A stretch of DNA of 64,000 nt, from the IMG/VR virus record IMGVR_UViG_3300009503_000019, positions 57,042-121,041 of that record; one strand, written 5' to 3'. The position numbers and the translations under genes were made by a program. Shown piece by piece: positions 7,539 to 15,934 of this stretch. The first letter of the stretch is position 1, and every line of letters starts with the position of its first letter. The stretch is from a virus. The notes below the pieces were generated by a model that saw nothing but the letters and a program-made list of their open reading frames with translations, had not been told where the DNA came from and did no database searches.

Positions 7539-8300
7539 ATGAAATTTACTTCAATTAAAGTTTATTATTCATATCCAAATAATACCGTAATTTACTGGGA
7601 AGTTTCAAATGTACAAGGAGCTGTTAAATTTGCAATTGAAAGATCTCTATCTCCACAGAATGGATTTGAAACTGTAGTGGAAAATATTGAACAAAATTAT
7701 TATATAGATTCGTTGCCGATTATTAATAGAAATGTTTATTTTTATTATAAAGTGCGTGGAAAAGATGATTCTGGGGAAGTAATATCAGAGCCAACAGCGT
7801 TACCATTTCCTCCAGATCCAATATTGAAATCAGTACTGAAAATGGAGAATCACTGGTTAAGAAAATTTGTTCAGAGACCTATTAGAGTTTATATTAGAAA
7901 AAAATATGGAAAAAGATGTCTTTATTGTTGGGATGAATTGAAACAAAGAGTAACCAGAGAGAAATGTGAATATTGTTTTGGAACAGGTTTTGAAGGTGGG
8001 TATTATTCTCCTGTTGATGCATATATACAAATTATGCCTATGCCGAAACAGCAAGTTCCTTCGCCTGTTGGAATTCAAATGATAAACGAAATAGAGGCAT
8101 GGATGACTAATTATCCATTAGTTTCATCAGGAGACCTGATAAGTGAGAAGGCAATGTCTTATAAATACAAAATTACTCAAGTGTATCCGACATTCTGGAA
8201 AGGATATATAGTGAGACAACAGTTAAGATTACATATGATAAACCTGGAAGATATTGAATATGAAATTGATAAATTAAAAATAATTGAGGAATTGAAATGA
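7539..8300 (+). CDS. virion/neck protein with four-cysteine zinc motif
   Basis: 253 residues, predicted leaderless start. Residues about 1-90 resemble a fibronectin-type beta sandwich (YSYPNNTVIYWEVSNVQGA...). The centre has CLYC ... CEYCFGTGFEGGYY, two CxxC pairs about 20 residues apart that should bind one zinc ion. The C-terminal half is mixed alpha/beta. It overlaps the next gene by four bases. A head-tail neck role is inferred from position; not recognised with certainty. Confidence 0.6.
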   Translation: MKFTSIKVYYSYPNNTVIYWEVSNVQGAVKFAIERSLSPQNGFETVVENIEQNYYIDSLPIINRNVYFYYKVRGKDDSGEVISEPTALPFPPDPILKSVLKMENHWLRKFVQRPIRVYIRKKYGKRCLYCWDELKQRVTREKCEYCFGTGFEGGYYSPVDAYIQIMPMPKQQVPSPVGIQMINEIEAWMTNYPLVSSGDLISEKAMSYKYKITQVYPTFWKGYIVRQQLRLHMINLEDIEYEIDKLKIIEELK

Positions 8301-8674
8301 TAAAAAGAGAAGAATGGCTTAAATTATTAGCTACTGCAATAGAAGGAAAATTGATATCATTATTGCAAGCACAAGGATACAGAAATATTGCTCATTCCGT
8401 ATCAGTGAAAGTTAGAAATGGAGAGATTGTTATTAATATTACACATCCAGCATTTGAGTATTTAGATCGAGGAGTACGACCATTCCAGATGAAACCTCAC
8501 GATAAAGCAGTACCAATAAAAAAAGGGTATACCATAATTTTTAGAAAAATTACACCCCAATCGCTTCAAAGAGGACGATGGAGACATCCTGGAATAAAAG
8601 CTCATAAATTTATTCAAAGAGCAGTGAATGATGCAATTAATCAAATGGTAAAGATTTATGGGAGGCCTGAATAA
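8297..8674 (+). CDS. tail completion / neck protein (HK97 gp10-like)
   Basis: 125 residues, coupled by a four-base overlap. It has an N-terminal helix, a beta strand pair (VSVKVRNGEIVINI), and a WRHPGIKAHKFIQRAV segment. That W-x-HPG-x-A-x-x-F pattern is typical of gp10-like tail completion proteins that join head and tail. Length fits the family. Confidence 0.55.
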   Translation: MIKREEWLKLLATAIEGKLISLLQAQGYRNIAHSVSVKVRNGEIVINITHPAFEYLDRGVRPFQMKPHDKAVPIKKGYTIIFRKITPQSLQRGRWRHPGIKAHKFIQRAVNDAINQMVKIYGRPE

Positions 8675-9270
8675 TGCAGATAACAGATATCATTAAAGAT
8701 AATATTTTAAAAATCCTAAGAGAAGCTTTTATACGACATCCGGAATATCCTTTTAATTCAGATCCATTAGAAAGTAAAGTTATTATATGTGATTCTTATG
8801 CAGCAACATTAGAAGATGTTGAGAAAAGACCATTGATTGTATTAATGCGCCCAGGATTATCAATTGCAGAAGTTGGAGGTGCCTCTAAATTTGTAAATAG
8901 AAAAACTGGGGCATATCAAATAACTATAAACGTAGGAACCACAATTGAAATAAATTGTGTTGCAAAGAGCGGAATTGTAGCAGAAAGATTAGCTTCTTTC
9001 ATAGCTTTATTATTTATAGTAAATAAAGATGAATTAAGAAAATATGGGTTCCATAAAATTCAATCTGTCGGTATATCTGGAGAAATGCCTCAAGAATTTA
9101 CAGAACGAGAAGAAAAGGTTATTGTTTCAGTATCTATACAAACAATATTGATGTTAACATTCGAAGTTGTTCCTGAAACACTGGAAATTAAAGAAATTGG
9201 GATTGAAGTTCAAGCTAAACCTTCATTACAAGAACCTGCTTCAATCATTGATAGAATTAAGATTAAATGA
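8674..9270 (+). CDS. probable tail terminator-like protein
   Basis: 198 residues; start codon touches the preceding stop. Alpha/beta layout with an N-terminal helix, central strands (YQITINVGTTIEINCVAKS), a helix (GIVAERLASFIALLF) and more strands. This fits tail terminator/neck proteins that cap the tail tube, and the position between a gp10-like gene and sheath/tube supports it. The C-terminal extension (about 45 residues) is Glu/Lys-rich and unexplained. Confidence 0.45.
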   Translation: MQITDIIKDNILKILREAFIRHPEYPFNSDPLESKVIICDSYAATLEDVEKRPLIVLMRPGLSIAEVGGASKFVNRKTGAYQITINVGTTIEINCVAKSGIVAERLASFIALLFIVNKDELRKYGFHKIQSVGISGEMPQEFTEREEKVIVSVSIQTILMLTFEVVPETLEIKEIGIEVQAKPSLQEPASIIDRIKIK

Positions 9271-9271
9271 T

Positions 9272-9300
9272 TTGACTTATTTTTTTGTTTTTGATATTAT
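9272..9300 (+). promoter_or_regulatory. sigma70-type promoter upstream of 9329
   Basis: TTGACT at 9272-9277, 17-base spacer, TATTAT at 9295-9300. Predicted start near 9307. The leader contains GGAGG (9318-9322), so this transcript is not leaderless. It likely drives the 9329 gene, sheath and tube. Confidence 0.7.
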
Positions 9301-9328
9301 TACTTAAAATAATTATTGGAGGATGAAA

Positions 9329-9748
9329 ATGCATTTGTATCTAAGATCGCGAATAAACCAGGCAAAATTAGAAAAATTAGCCCAATTTGCACCAGAAGTA
9401 TTTCTTACTCCTAAAACAAGAAGTGTGTTTCGTGCATTAGCAGAAAGATTAACACGAACTACTCCCACTCTTGCGGAAGAATACTTTAAACCAATGCATA
9501 GAATTTGGTATGACACAATGAGAAAGATCCCTGCACCATATGATTGGTTAGGGGCTTCGGAACGAGCTATGAGACATAGAGTGTTTTCAGAAGTCGAACG
9601 TGCACCTAAAATTTTAAGAGAAGCATTTGGAATTCCTTTTGAAGAATCAATGGAATTGACTCATAGAATTGATCCAGAGATTATTGCAGAAAGATTAAGA
9701 CAAGATTTATTAAGAACTTTTGCAAGGAGATATCCATGGCTAAAATAA
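9329..9748 (+). CDS. unknown protein with KxA motif, upstream of sheath
   Basis: 139 residues from the ATG at 9329. An in-frame ATG at 9323 directly abuts the GGAGG (no spacing), so 9329, six bases from it, is preferred. The N-terminus INQAKLEKLAQFAPE carries the recurrent motif. The rest is basic and helical (RALAERLTRTTPTLAEEYF...). It overlaps the sheath gene by 13 bases. Function unknown; probably a virion protein. Confidence 0.65.
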   Translation: MHLYLRSRINQAKLEKLAQFAPEVFLTPKTRSVFRALAERLTRTTPTLAEEYFKPMHRIWYDTMRKIPAPYDWLGASERAMRHRVFSEVERAPKILREAFGIPFEESMELTHRIDPEIIAERLRQDLLRTFARRYPWLK

Positions 9749-11862
9749 CAGCACCACATATTGAGATTTATGAGTATTATCGTGTCGTTGCACCTGCTGT
9801 AGGACCAACCCGACTCATGGCTAATATTGTTGGTCCTCTTTATAAATTGAAAAAAAACGAATACAAAGCTCCTTATGATGGTAATTCAGATGTGTTGATT
9901 ACATTCACTGTGGAACCTAATACGGAATTTGATGAATCCTATGTATCATTCAAATTAAGAACTTTATATGGAACTGAATATGACTTGCCTATTGCTAAAT
10001 ATGATTTATCCAATTATCCATCAGTTGCCACAGATTCTGGAATATCAGTGACTGCAAGTGGCGGAATAGCAGTTAGGCCAGATGATTTTATTGAAATTAC
10101 CGATCCTATTCCATTAAAAGGCAAATATAAAATCACAGCAGTCACATTCGATGGAACAAAATATACAATTACTTTAGATGGTTGGATTACTGGATATACA
10201 TGTTCAGTTAAAGCAAAAGTATTGGTATTGAATCCTGTTAGAGAAGCGACTGCTCAATATAGAATCAAAGCATATCAGGGATTAAATGAGCATCCTGTTT
10301 CTATTCCATTCACAGGAGTTACTGCTACATTAGATACAACTGCGAATACAGTTTTAACATTTGCATTGGCTAATGATATCAAACATATTATTGATGGAGA
10401 TACGGTTTATATAACGAGTAGTACAGATACTCATTTAGCAGTCGGTTCCTACAAGATAATTCAAAAAGCGTCTGCTACAACATTAACAATTCAACATGTT
10501 GCAGGAGTAACTGGATCTTCTACAGTTGCAGGATATTTCATTTATGGCAGCTCTGTGTCCACTGGAAAAATATATTCTAATTCCAGAGCACTGGATAAAT
10601 CTCAAACTGATATTATTACAATTAATTCTGTACAGGATTTAGAGAACAGATTTGGGGAAGTTGATCTGGATAATCCGTTAGTATTTGGCGTTTATATGGC
10701 AATGCTTAATGGTGCTACTCCCTGTTATGCACAGGCAATTCCTTCTAATGATGAAAGTGGCTACGCAGCAGTTACTGATATATGGGATAAAAGAGATTTT
10801 TACGTAGTAGCTCCTCTTACAGATTCTGATACTGTTATTAATAATTATCATACTAAAGCAGTTGCTCTTTCTGCACCAGATGTTGCAAAATGGAAACGAA
10901 TAGTTGCAGGAAAATCTGTTCCAAAAATAACATCTATATTTACAGGAAATAATACAAATATGACTGGCGGACTTGTCAAAGTTGATGATTCATCTTTCAG
11001 TGTAACATTCACATCAACTACTAATATTCCATGGGATAAAGTTGTTGTTAATAAGACGAAATTTAAAATATCAAATTGTTCAGATTCTCATTTCAATGGT
11101 GAATATTTGATAACTGCATCTTCTCCGGCAGATAGAAAAATCACATGTTCTGGCGCAATAGGTAAAGATCAAACTACACTTACATTCAATTGCTCACTAA
11201 TTAATCCAATGTCTACTGAAGAGCAAGTAGATACTTTAGCATCTTATGGAGAAATTTATGCATCAAGATTGATATCTATAATAATTGGTGATGTTTATAC
11301 ATCAATCAATGGAACTGACACAGCAATTCCTACTTATTATGCTGCAGCGGGATTAGCTGGTATGGTAGAAGGATATGCTCCACATGTTCAATTTAATGGA
11401 TATCCCATTGCAGGAATAACCAAAGTTGAGAATACATGGGATATATTTACGGAAGATCAATTATCTACAATTGCAGGTGGGGGAATAATAATTCTTGTTC
11501 AGAAAACTCCTACTTCACAACCATACATTAGAAATCAGTTAACTACTGATGTTAGCGATTTACTCAAAAGATCTTTATCTGTAGTAAAATCAGTGGATTA
11601 TTTCAAAAGACTTATTTATGATAATGTGGTAGATTTCTTGAAAGGATGGAATGTTGTTGCTGAGGCAATTGAGGGATTACAAATAAAATTACAGGCAGTT
11701 ATAAACTTTGCAAGAAGTTTCAATGTGCCAAAAGCAGGAACTTTAATAGTCAGTGCTAATATTGATCAGATTGTTCCACAGGATAATGCAATATCAATCA
11801 CAATTTCGGCAGTATTTCCTAAGCCACTTGAAGTAATTAGAATTGAATTATATATAAGTTAA
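9736..11862 (+). CDS. tail sheath protein
   Basis: 708 residues. The C-terminal domain has the sheath pattern: a helical stretch (KRSLSVVKSVDYFKRLIYD...VVDFLKGWNVVAEAIEG), then a beta region ending in AISITISAVFPKPLEVIRIEL. The N-terminal and central parts hold beta-rich insertions, common in long sheaths. It is followed directly by the tube gene. This makes the phage a myovirus with a contractile tail. The ribosome site (AAGGAGA) lies within the previous gene. Confidence 0.85.
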   Translation: MAKITAPHIEIYEYYRVVAPAVGPTRLMANIVGPLYKLKKNEYKAPYDGNSDVLITFTVEPNTEFDESYVSFKLRTLYGTEYDLPIAKYDLSNYPSVATDSGISVTASGGIAVRPDDFIEITDPIPLKGKYKITAVTFDGTKYTITLDGWITGYTCSVKAKVLVLNPVREATAQYRIKAYQGLNEHPVSIPFTGVTATLDTTANTVLTFALANDIKHIIDGDTVYITSSTDTHLAVGSYKIIQKASATTLTIQHVAGVTGSSTVAGYFIYGSSVSTGKIYSNSRALDKSQTDIITINSVQDLENRFGEVDLDNPLVFGVYMAMLNGATPCYAQAIPSNDESGYAAVTDIWDKRDFYVVAPLTDSDTVINNYHTKAVALSAPDVAKWKRIVAGKSVPKITSIFTGNNTNMTGGLVKVDDSSFSVTFTSTTNIPWDKVVVNKTKFKISNCSDSHFNGEYLITASSPADRKITCSGAIGKDQTTLTFNCSLINPMSTEEQVDTLASYGEIYASRLISIIIGDVYTSINGTDTAIPTYYAAAGLAGMVEGYAPHVQFNGYPIAGITKVENTWDIFTEDQLSTIAGGGIIILVQKTPTSQPYIRNQLTTDVSDLLKRSLSVVKSVDYFKRLIYDNVVDFLKGWNVVAEAIEGLQIKLQAVINFARSFNVPKAGTLIVSANIDQIVPQDNAISITISAVFPKPLEVIRIELYIS

Positions 11863-11886
11863 AAATAAATGAAGGAGGTATAAAAA

Positions 11887-12585
11887 ATGGCATTAGTGCC
11901 TAGTTGGGATTTTAAAAATTTTCATGTTTATCAAAAAGCGAAACCTGTATTTGTCAACTACGAAAGTGTATTAATATGTTCTGCTCCTGCAAATAATGAA
12001 GATTTAGCTAATGGTGAACTTGTCCCAATTGGATTGGTTGAGAATTTTGGAGTTGGATTTGGATTGCAAATGCAGAGAATATTCGAAATTGGTTCTTCTC
12101 TTAATTACATAGTTCCAGGAAATGCTATGGGTTCAGGTTCAATTTCTACTGTGATATATGGTGGACCTTCTTTGTTATCACTTTTATATGCTTCATATAA
12201 AATGTCTTTTGCTAATACCGATGTGGTAATAGCTTCAACAATACCTGATGGTTATGATTTATCAAAACAATTAAAAGAACCACCAGGGTTTCCTATTTTG
12301 CATACTGATCAGCAAACATATCCGAATAAATATGGATTCTTTGGGTTCGATTTAGGGTCTAATTTGTTCAATAGACCATTCGGATTGATGGTAATATTTC
12401 ATGATATAAATAATACACCTTTGGGAGCTATTTTACTTGAAGATTGTTATGTTTCAGGTTCTCAATTTGGAATGAGTGCGGGTGCCGTTGTTTTGATGGA
12501 AACTGTGACATTTACTTTTGAGCGCTCTACACCTTATACATTAGCTGCAATGGCAGGAGTTGAAGCTGCAGGCGCAATTGTATGA
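11887..12585 (+). CDS. tail tube protein
   Basis: 232 residues, GAAGGAGG upstream. A beta-rich protein with the motif order VPIGLVENFGVGFGLQMQRIFEIGS...YIVPGNAMGSGSIS and a C-terminal strand pair (GAVVLMETVTFTFERST), fitting tube proteins of contractile tails. Immediate downstream position of the sheath gene is the classic order. Confidence 0.8.
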   Translation: MALVPSWDFKNFHVYQKAKPVFVNYESVLICSAPANNEDLANGELVPIGLVENFGVGFGLQMQRIFEIGSSLNYIVPGNAMGSGSISTVIYGGPSLLSLLYASYKMSFANTDVVIASTIPDGYDLSKQLKEPPGFPILHTDQQTYPNKYGFFGFDLGSNLFNRPFGLMVIFHDINNTPLGAILLEDCYVSGSQFGMSAGAVVLMETVTFTFERSTPYTLAAMAGVEAAGAIV

Positions 12586-12617
12586 TTGTAATCAATAAAA
12601 TAAATGATTACGATTAA
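12582..12617 (+). repeat. duplicated gene start (11-codon mini-ORF)
   Basis: The ATG at 12582 opens MIVINKINDYD and stops; the real gene at 12604 opens MITINKINEP. The two starts are 22 bases apart and share ATTAATAAAATAAATGA-like sequence (one mismatch). The mini-ORF overlaps the tube stop codon (ATGA) and the real start, so it could also couple translation. Second case of a duplicated gene start in the window. Confidence 0.55.
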
Positions 12618-12957
12618 TAAAATAAATGAACCAAAAACAATTTCTCCTTCTGCATTTACTCGTCCTGTAATATTCATATTTAAAGGTAAGATGTTGACAT
12701 TACAAATTAGTGAAAAAAATAATGATTTAATTGTAAATCTACAAGCACCTTTAAATATTGATAATTTTTTCTATGAGCAGATTCCTATGATGATAATTAA
12801 AGGTCTTTCAGATATTATTCCTGAGACCATACAAGTGCATATTTATATTCATTCAGATATTAAAGGACATTCTATAGTATTTGAGAATGCGAAGAATCAT
12901 CCTTTTTATGATATGTTAAAAGAAAAAATTACAAAAAAATTATTATCTATGTTTTAG
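12604..12957 (+). CDS. unknown protein after tail tube
   Basis: 117 residues. No ribosome site; start lies inside the duplicated mini-ORF region, so coupled re-initiation is likely. Beta strands at the N-terminus (ITINKINEPKTI, FIFKGKMLTLQIS) followed by an alpha/beta region. Unknown family. Its stop overlaps the stop of the convergent gene on the other strand. Confidence 0.6.
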   Translation: MITINKINEPKTISPSAFTRPVIFIFKGKMLTLQISEKNNDLIVNLQAPLNIDNFFYEQIPMMIIKGLSDIIPETIQVHIYIHSDIKGHSIVFENAKNHPFYDMLKEKITKKLLSMF

Positions 12958-13253
12958 TATAATTTTCTTATGATTTTTCCATTTAAATTTTTTGTTTTTA
13001 TTTTTGTAATTCTTGTATTAGCTATTATTGTATCAGATATCTCTTCAAAAATATTATAAAGTTGTTCTTCAGTATATTGAGATATATCAATTATTTTATT
13101 TAAATTAGGGTTGTTAAACAAGAATTGTAAGAAGATTTTATTATTTTTTAATATTAACATTGTATTTAATTCTTCATCTGTGATTAAACATCTAAAATAT
13201 TTGATTTTAGGATTATTTTTTAATTTTGAGACTAATTCTATTATTTTTTCCAT
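12954..13253 (-). CDS. unknown small protein
   Basis: 99 residues, start supported by GAGGAA seven bases upstream. Alpha/beta composition, Lys/Asn/Ile-rich, no motif recognised. It is last in the minus-strand block that starts at the ligase region and ends tail to tail with the 12604 gene, with overlapping stop codons. Confidence 0.6.
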   Translation of the reverse strand: MEKIIELVSKLKNNPKIKYFRCLITDEELNTMLILKNNKIFLQFLFNNPNLNKIIDISQYTEEQLYNIFEEISDTIIANTRITKIKTKNLNGKIIRKLY

Positions 13254-13270
13254 TTTAATTCCTCAGAAAG

Positions 13271-13906
13271 TTAAACCAGATTTTCAATTAGATATATTCT
13301 ATGCCATTTAGATGGTCCATATTTTAATATATCTTGAAAGTGTCTTTTCGATCTATAACCTTTATTTGATATAAAATCATATCTATTTTTCATACTTTTA
13401 CCAATTTTTATCATTAAATAATCTCTAAATACTTTTGCAATAATTGACGCAGCAGCCACTTCATAATAATTTTCATCTGCCTTAGGAAGAGCAATAGTCA
13501 ACCCATTTATTCTAATAGGAATATTGTGGAAATCTATAGTAATTCTTGCAGTGATTTTGTCATTATGCTTCAAAAAATTTAGAAAAGGTCCTAATGCTTG
13601 TATCATTGCTAATTTTGAACACCAATTGAGATTCTTATAACTATTTATTATGTCAACAGATACTATACCAAATGAATATAATCCATTATTTATTAGCTCT
13701 TTAGCTAATTCTAATCTCTCTTTAGGAGCTAATTGTTTTGAATCTTTTAAGTGATTTGCAATTTTTTTATTAGGAGAATAGGCGCAGGCAATTAAGGGTC
13801 CTGCAATTGCACTGACCCCTACTTCATCTACGCCTATTCTCAAATCAAAATGAGTATATTCAAATAAGTCATACAAGGCTTCGCATTCCTGCTTTCTTGG
13901 TTTCAC
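13271..13906 (-). CDS. rnhB: ribonuclease HII
   Basis: 211 residues from a GTG start at 13906; a TTG about 11 codons further in is an alternative. RNase HII cleaves the RNA strand of RNA-DNA hybrids and embedded ribonucleotides. Visible motifs: GVDEVG (residues 25-30, family usually G-x-DEAG-R), AGPLIACA, DSKQL, ITIDFHN with the third acidic residue, and AAASIIAKVFRD with the fourth. The C-terminal NKGY...H...GPSKWHR is also typical. The usual Arg after DEAG is replaced by Val-Ser. Probably removes RNA primers for the phage replisome. It overlaps the upstream gene by 38 bases. Confidence 0.85.
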   Translation of the reverse strand: MKPRKQECEALYDLFEYTHFDLRIGVDEVGVSAIAGPLIACAYSPNKKIANHLKDSKQLAPKERLELAKELINNGLYSFGIVSVDIINSYKNLNWCSKLAMIQALGPFLNFLKHNDKITARITIDFHNIPIRINGLTIALPKADENYYEVAAASIIAKVFRDYLMIKIGKSMKNRYDFISNKGYRSKRHFQDILKYGPSKWHRIYLIENLV

Positions 13907-14363
13907 GAACTTTATTTAATATTTCCATTTTCTCAAACAGCATATCGAAATCTTTTATATCAGAAGGCTTTCCGATGAAAATGCAGTAATCATATATTCT
14001 GTAAGTTGACTCTACACCAAAGTCTGTTTTTAGCCTTTTTTCATCTTTAGTGACAATAGCTATTTGCTTACCATCAGTTGCAACATAAAGATCTTTATCA
14101 GTATTAAATCTGAAATTTTTTGGAATCAATAATTGTTCTTGGAACATCATATCCGCATTTTCTTCTAATACAAATACTCGCCATTCTCCACTTTTCGGAG
14201 CAACTAACATAGTTATTTCTTTATTCTTGTCAGAATATTTGATAGGCCATGCCGCAGATTGTTTTTCAGGAATAGCAGCAACTAGCCAGCATCTTGGAAA
14301 ATTGGGGATTTTTACACCATAAATTGGTTTCAATTTAGGTTCTGTTGATTCTTTTTTCATCAT
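13869..14363 (-). CDS. unknown protein upstream of RNase HII
   Basis: 164 residues from the ATG at 14363, five bases after GGAGG; a GTG two codons upstream falls inside the ribosome site and is rejected, and an ATG at 14360 is possible. Beta-rich sequence (LVAPKSGEWRVFVLEE, KDLYVATDGKQIAIVT) with a helical C-terminus. No family recognised. Co-transcribed with RNase HII. Confidence 0.6.
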   Translation of the reverse strand: MMKKESTEPKLKPIYGVKIPNFPRCWLVAAIPEKQSAAWPIKYSDKNKEITMLVAPKSGEWRVFVLEENADMMFQEQLLIPKNFRFNTDKDLYVATDGKQIAIVTKDEKRLKTDFGVESTYRIYDYCIFIGKPSDIKDFDMLFEKMEILNKVRETKKAGMRSLV

Positions 14364-14382
14364 CAGCACCTCCTTAAAAATT

Positions 14383-14412
14383 ATTTTATTTTATTTCATT
14401 TTCAATTGTCAA
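14383..14412 (-). promoter_or_regulatory. promoter for the 14363 gene and RNase HII
   Basis: On the minus strand TTGACA (14412-14407), 18-base spacer, TAAAAT (14388-14383). The downstream leader carries AAGGAGG before the start codon. Confidence 0.65.
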
Positions 14413-14474
14413 TTAAAATTTGAATTTTTGGGGTTTCTTCATACAATGTGTTTTATAACAAGATTTTGAAAAAT

Positions 14475-15878
14475 TTATATTGTGAATTCCTTCCCCTTTT
14501 CTGCATGCCATGAAATAAATGATGGTTGTCTGTATGCTCCTGAAGGCAATTGCTCAATAGTTCTTATTCTTGCAACTCGTCCAACATATTTTTCAGGATG
14601 CTTCCACATATCTATTTTCTCTTCTCTCGTAAATCCCGTTCCTACTGCACCTACAATAGGACCATTAGGAGTTAATGAATATCCAAATCCACCTGCGGCA
14701 ATTCCTTTCATACTTCCTTTTGCAGGTAGAATTTCTCTCACATAAACATCCACATCTTTTTTGAATTTCGCTTTCAATGGTTTTTGCCAGTTAGTTAAAT
14801 TCTGTATAACTATACCTTCAATAGTTTCAGGAACTTTGCCAGATTTTATACGTTCCATTAAATCTAATTTTTCATGTGGCTCAATTGCATATTCCGGTAC
14901 TTCTATGCCAGGAATTTTGGATTCAATTTCATGTAATAATTTCAATTTTTCTGCATACGGCAATTGAGATACATCTTTTCCTTTATATTTTTCAATATCA
15001 AATACAGTAGTTCTTGGAATTGCTCCTAATTGATTTAATATTGCACGAGAAGTCCATGTATTTGAATTTGTATATTTAATAATTTCATTTATAGGAATAA
15101 ACCTGCCTGTTTTTTTACTTACTAAAAATAATTCCCCTCTAGCAACTGTTCCTTTTAACTCTGGAGCATGTATATTAAATAAATGTGGAATTTTATATGT
15201 ATGTTCTATCAATCCAGTTTCAGACAATACTGAATCTCTAGGAGAAAATATTTTTAATTTACCATTAGGTTTAAAATAATATACAACTTGTACACCATCG
15301 TCTTTTCTGGAGAATAAATAATTAGGGTCATGTACATATTTCTTGGCGTCTTCAATAGAGATTTCTTTAAATTTTGGTCTATCATCGGGAACATCCGGTA
15401 ATGAAGATCTATCGTCAGTGACATCCATAAAAAGCCATTGATTACCACTAGTTCTTTTTAGTAAGTATTCTCTTACAGTATTTCCACGATATATATTAAA
15501 TCTAATTTCATTATCATCAGCATGTAGTATTTCAGCATTATCTCTCTCTACAATTCTAACTGTTCCTTCGCCATATCCTGGACCAATTTCTCCTTCAAAA
15601 TTGAAATAATCAATATCATGTGTAAATGTTTGATTTGCTAGTCTGGGCTGCCCGCGTGTAGGTAAATACCTAACTGCCCATGAATGGCCGTGTCCTGTTT
15701 TTGGATCTCCTAATCTGACATCATAATGTTTTCCTGCTCTTTTTGCTTGATGCTCCTGTATAACAAATTCCCATATTTCAGGCTGAGTTACAGGCCTGAT
15801 TCTATGCGTAGTTGTAGGCAATGGAATGCCTGGAGCGAATTCTTTTTTTCCTGCAGAATATTTTAATAATGTGTCCAT
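14475..15878 (-). CDS. LigD-like 3'-phosphoesterase / ATP-dependent DNA ligase fusion
   Basis: 467 residues from the ATG at 15878; a longer TTG start exists but the promoter -10 box lies inside it. Domain 1 (about residues 35-135) is a LigD-type 3'-phosphoesterase: QEH(43)...KHYDVRLG with H51, D53 and R55, and FEGEIGPGYGEGTV. It trims 3' ends. Domain 2 is an ATP-dependent ligase: KDDG at 192-195 (adenylated lysine), RGELFL (III), EGIVIQ 354-359 (IV), KAKFKK 369-374 (V), then an OB-fold part ending with PSFISWHAEK. LigD's polymerase domain is absent here but encoded at 54187. The N-terminus MDTLLKYSAG matches the virion-protein motif. Predicted leaderless. Confidence 0.85.
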   Translation of the reverse strand: MDTLLKYSAGKKEFAPGIPLPTTTHRIRPVTQPEIWEFVIQEHQAKRAGKHYDVRLGDPKTGHGHSWAVRYLPTRGQPRLANQTFTHDIDYFNFEGEIGPGYGEGTVRIVERDNAEILHADDNEIRFNIYRGNTVREYLLKRTSGNQWLFMDVTDDRSSLPDVPDDRPKFKEISIEDAKKYVHDPNYLFSRKDDGVQVVYYFKPNGKLKIFSPRDSVLSETGLIEHTYKIPHLFNIHAPELKGTVARGELFLVSKKTGRFIPINEIIKYTNSNTWTSRAILNQLGAIPRTTVFDIEKYKGKDVSQLPYAEKLKLLHEIESKIPGIEVPEYAIEPHEKLDLMERIKSGKVPETIEGIVIQNLTNWQKPLKAKFKKDVDVYVREILPAKGSMKGIAAGGFGYSLTPNGPIVGAVGTGFTREEKIDMWKHPEKYVGRVARIRTIEQLPSGAYRQPSFISWHAEKGKEFTI

Positions 15879-15886
15879 TTTTAACA

Positions 15887-15915
15887 ATCTTAACAAAAAT
15901 TGAATTATTTTTCAA
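15887..15915 (-). promoter_or_regulatory. promoter for the ligase, near-leaderless
   Basis: Minus strand: TTGAAA (15915-15910), 17-base spacer, TAAGAT (15892-15887). The ligase ATG at 15878 lies eight bases beyond the -10, so the message has at most a one- or two-base leader. It is interleaved with the divergent promoter at 15900-15928. Confidence 0.65.
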
Positions 15916-15928
15916 AATAAGCGATAAT
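15900..15928 (+). promoter_or_regulatory. promoter giving a leaderless mRNA for the ATP-grasp gene
   Basis: TTGAAT at 15900-15905, 17-base spacer, GATAAT at 15923-15928; ATG at 15935 is seven bases after the -10. Its -35 box lies within the spacer of the divergent ligase promoter, so two polymerases could not occupy both at once. Confidence 0.7.
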
Positions 15929-15934
15929 AATAAC

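Noticed and set aside
15821-15934. N-terminal extension of the ATP-grasp gene
   Set aside because: It overlaps the ligase gene on the other strand and the promoter; the ATG at 15935 starts a normal Rossmann-like strand.
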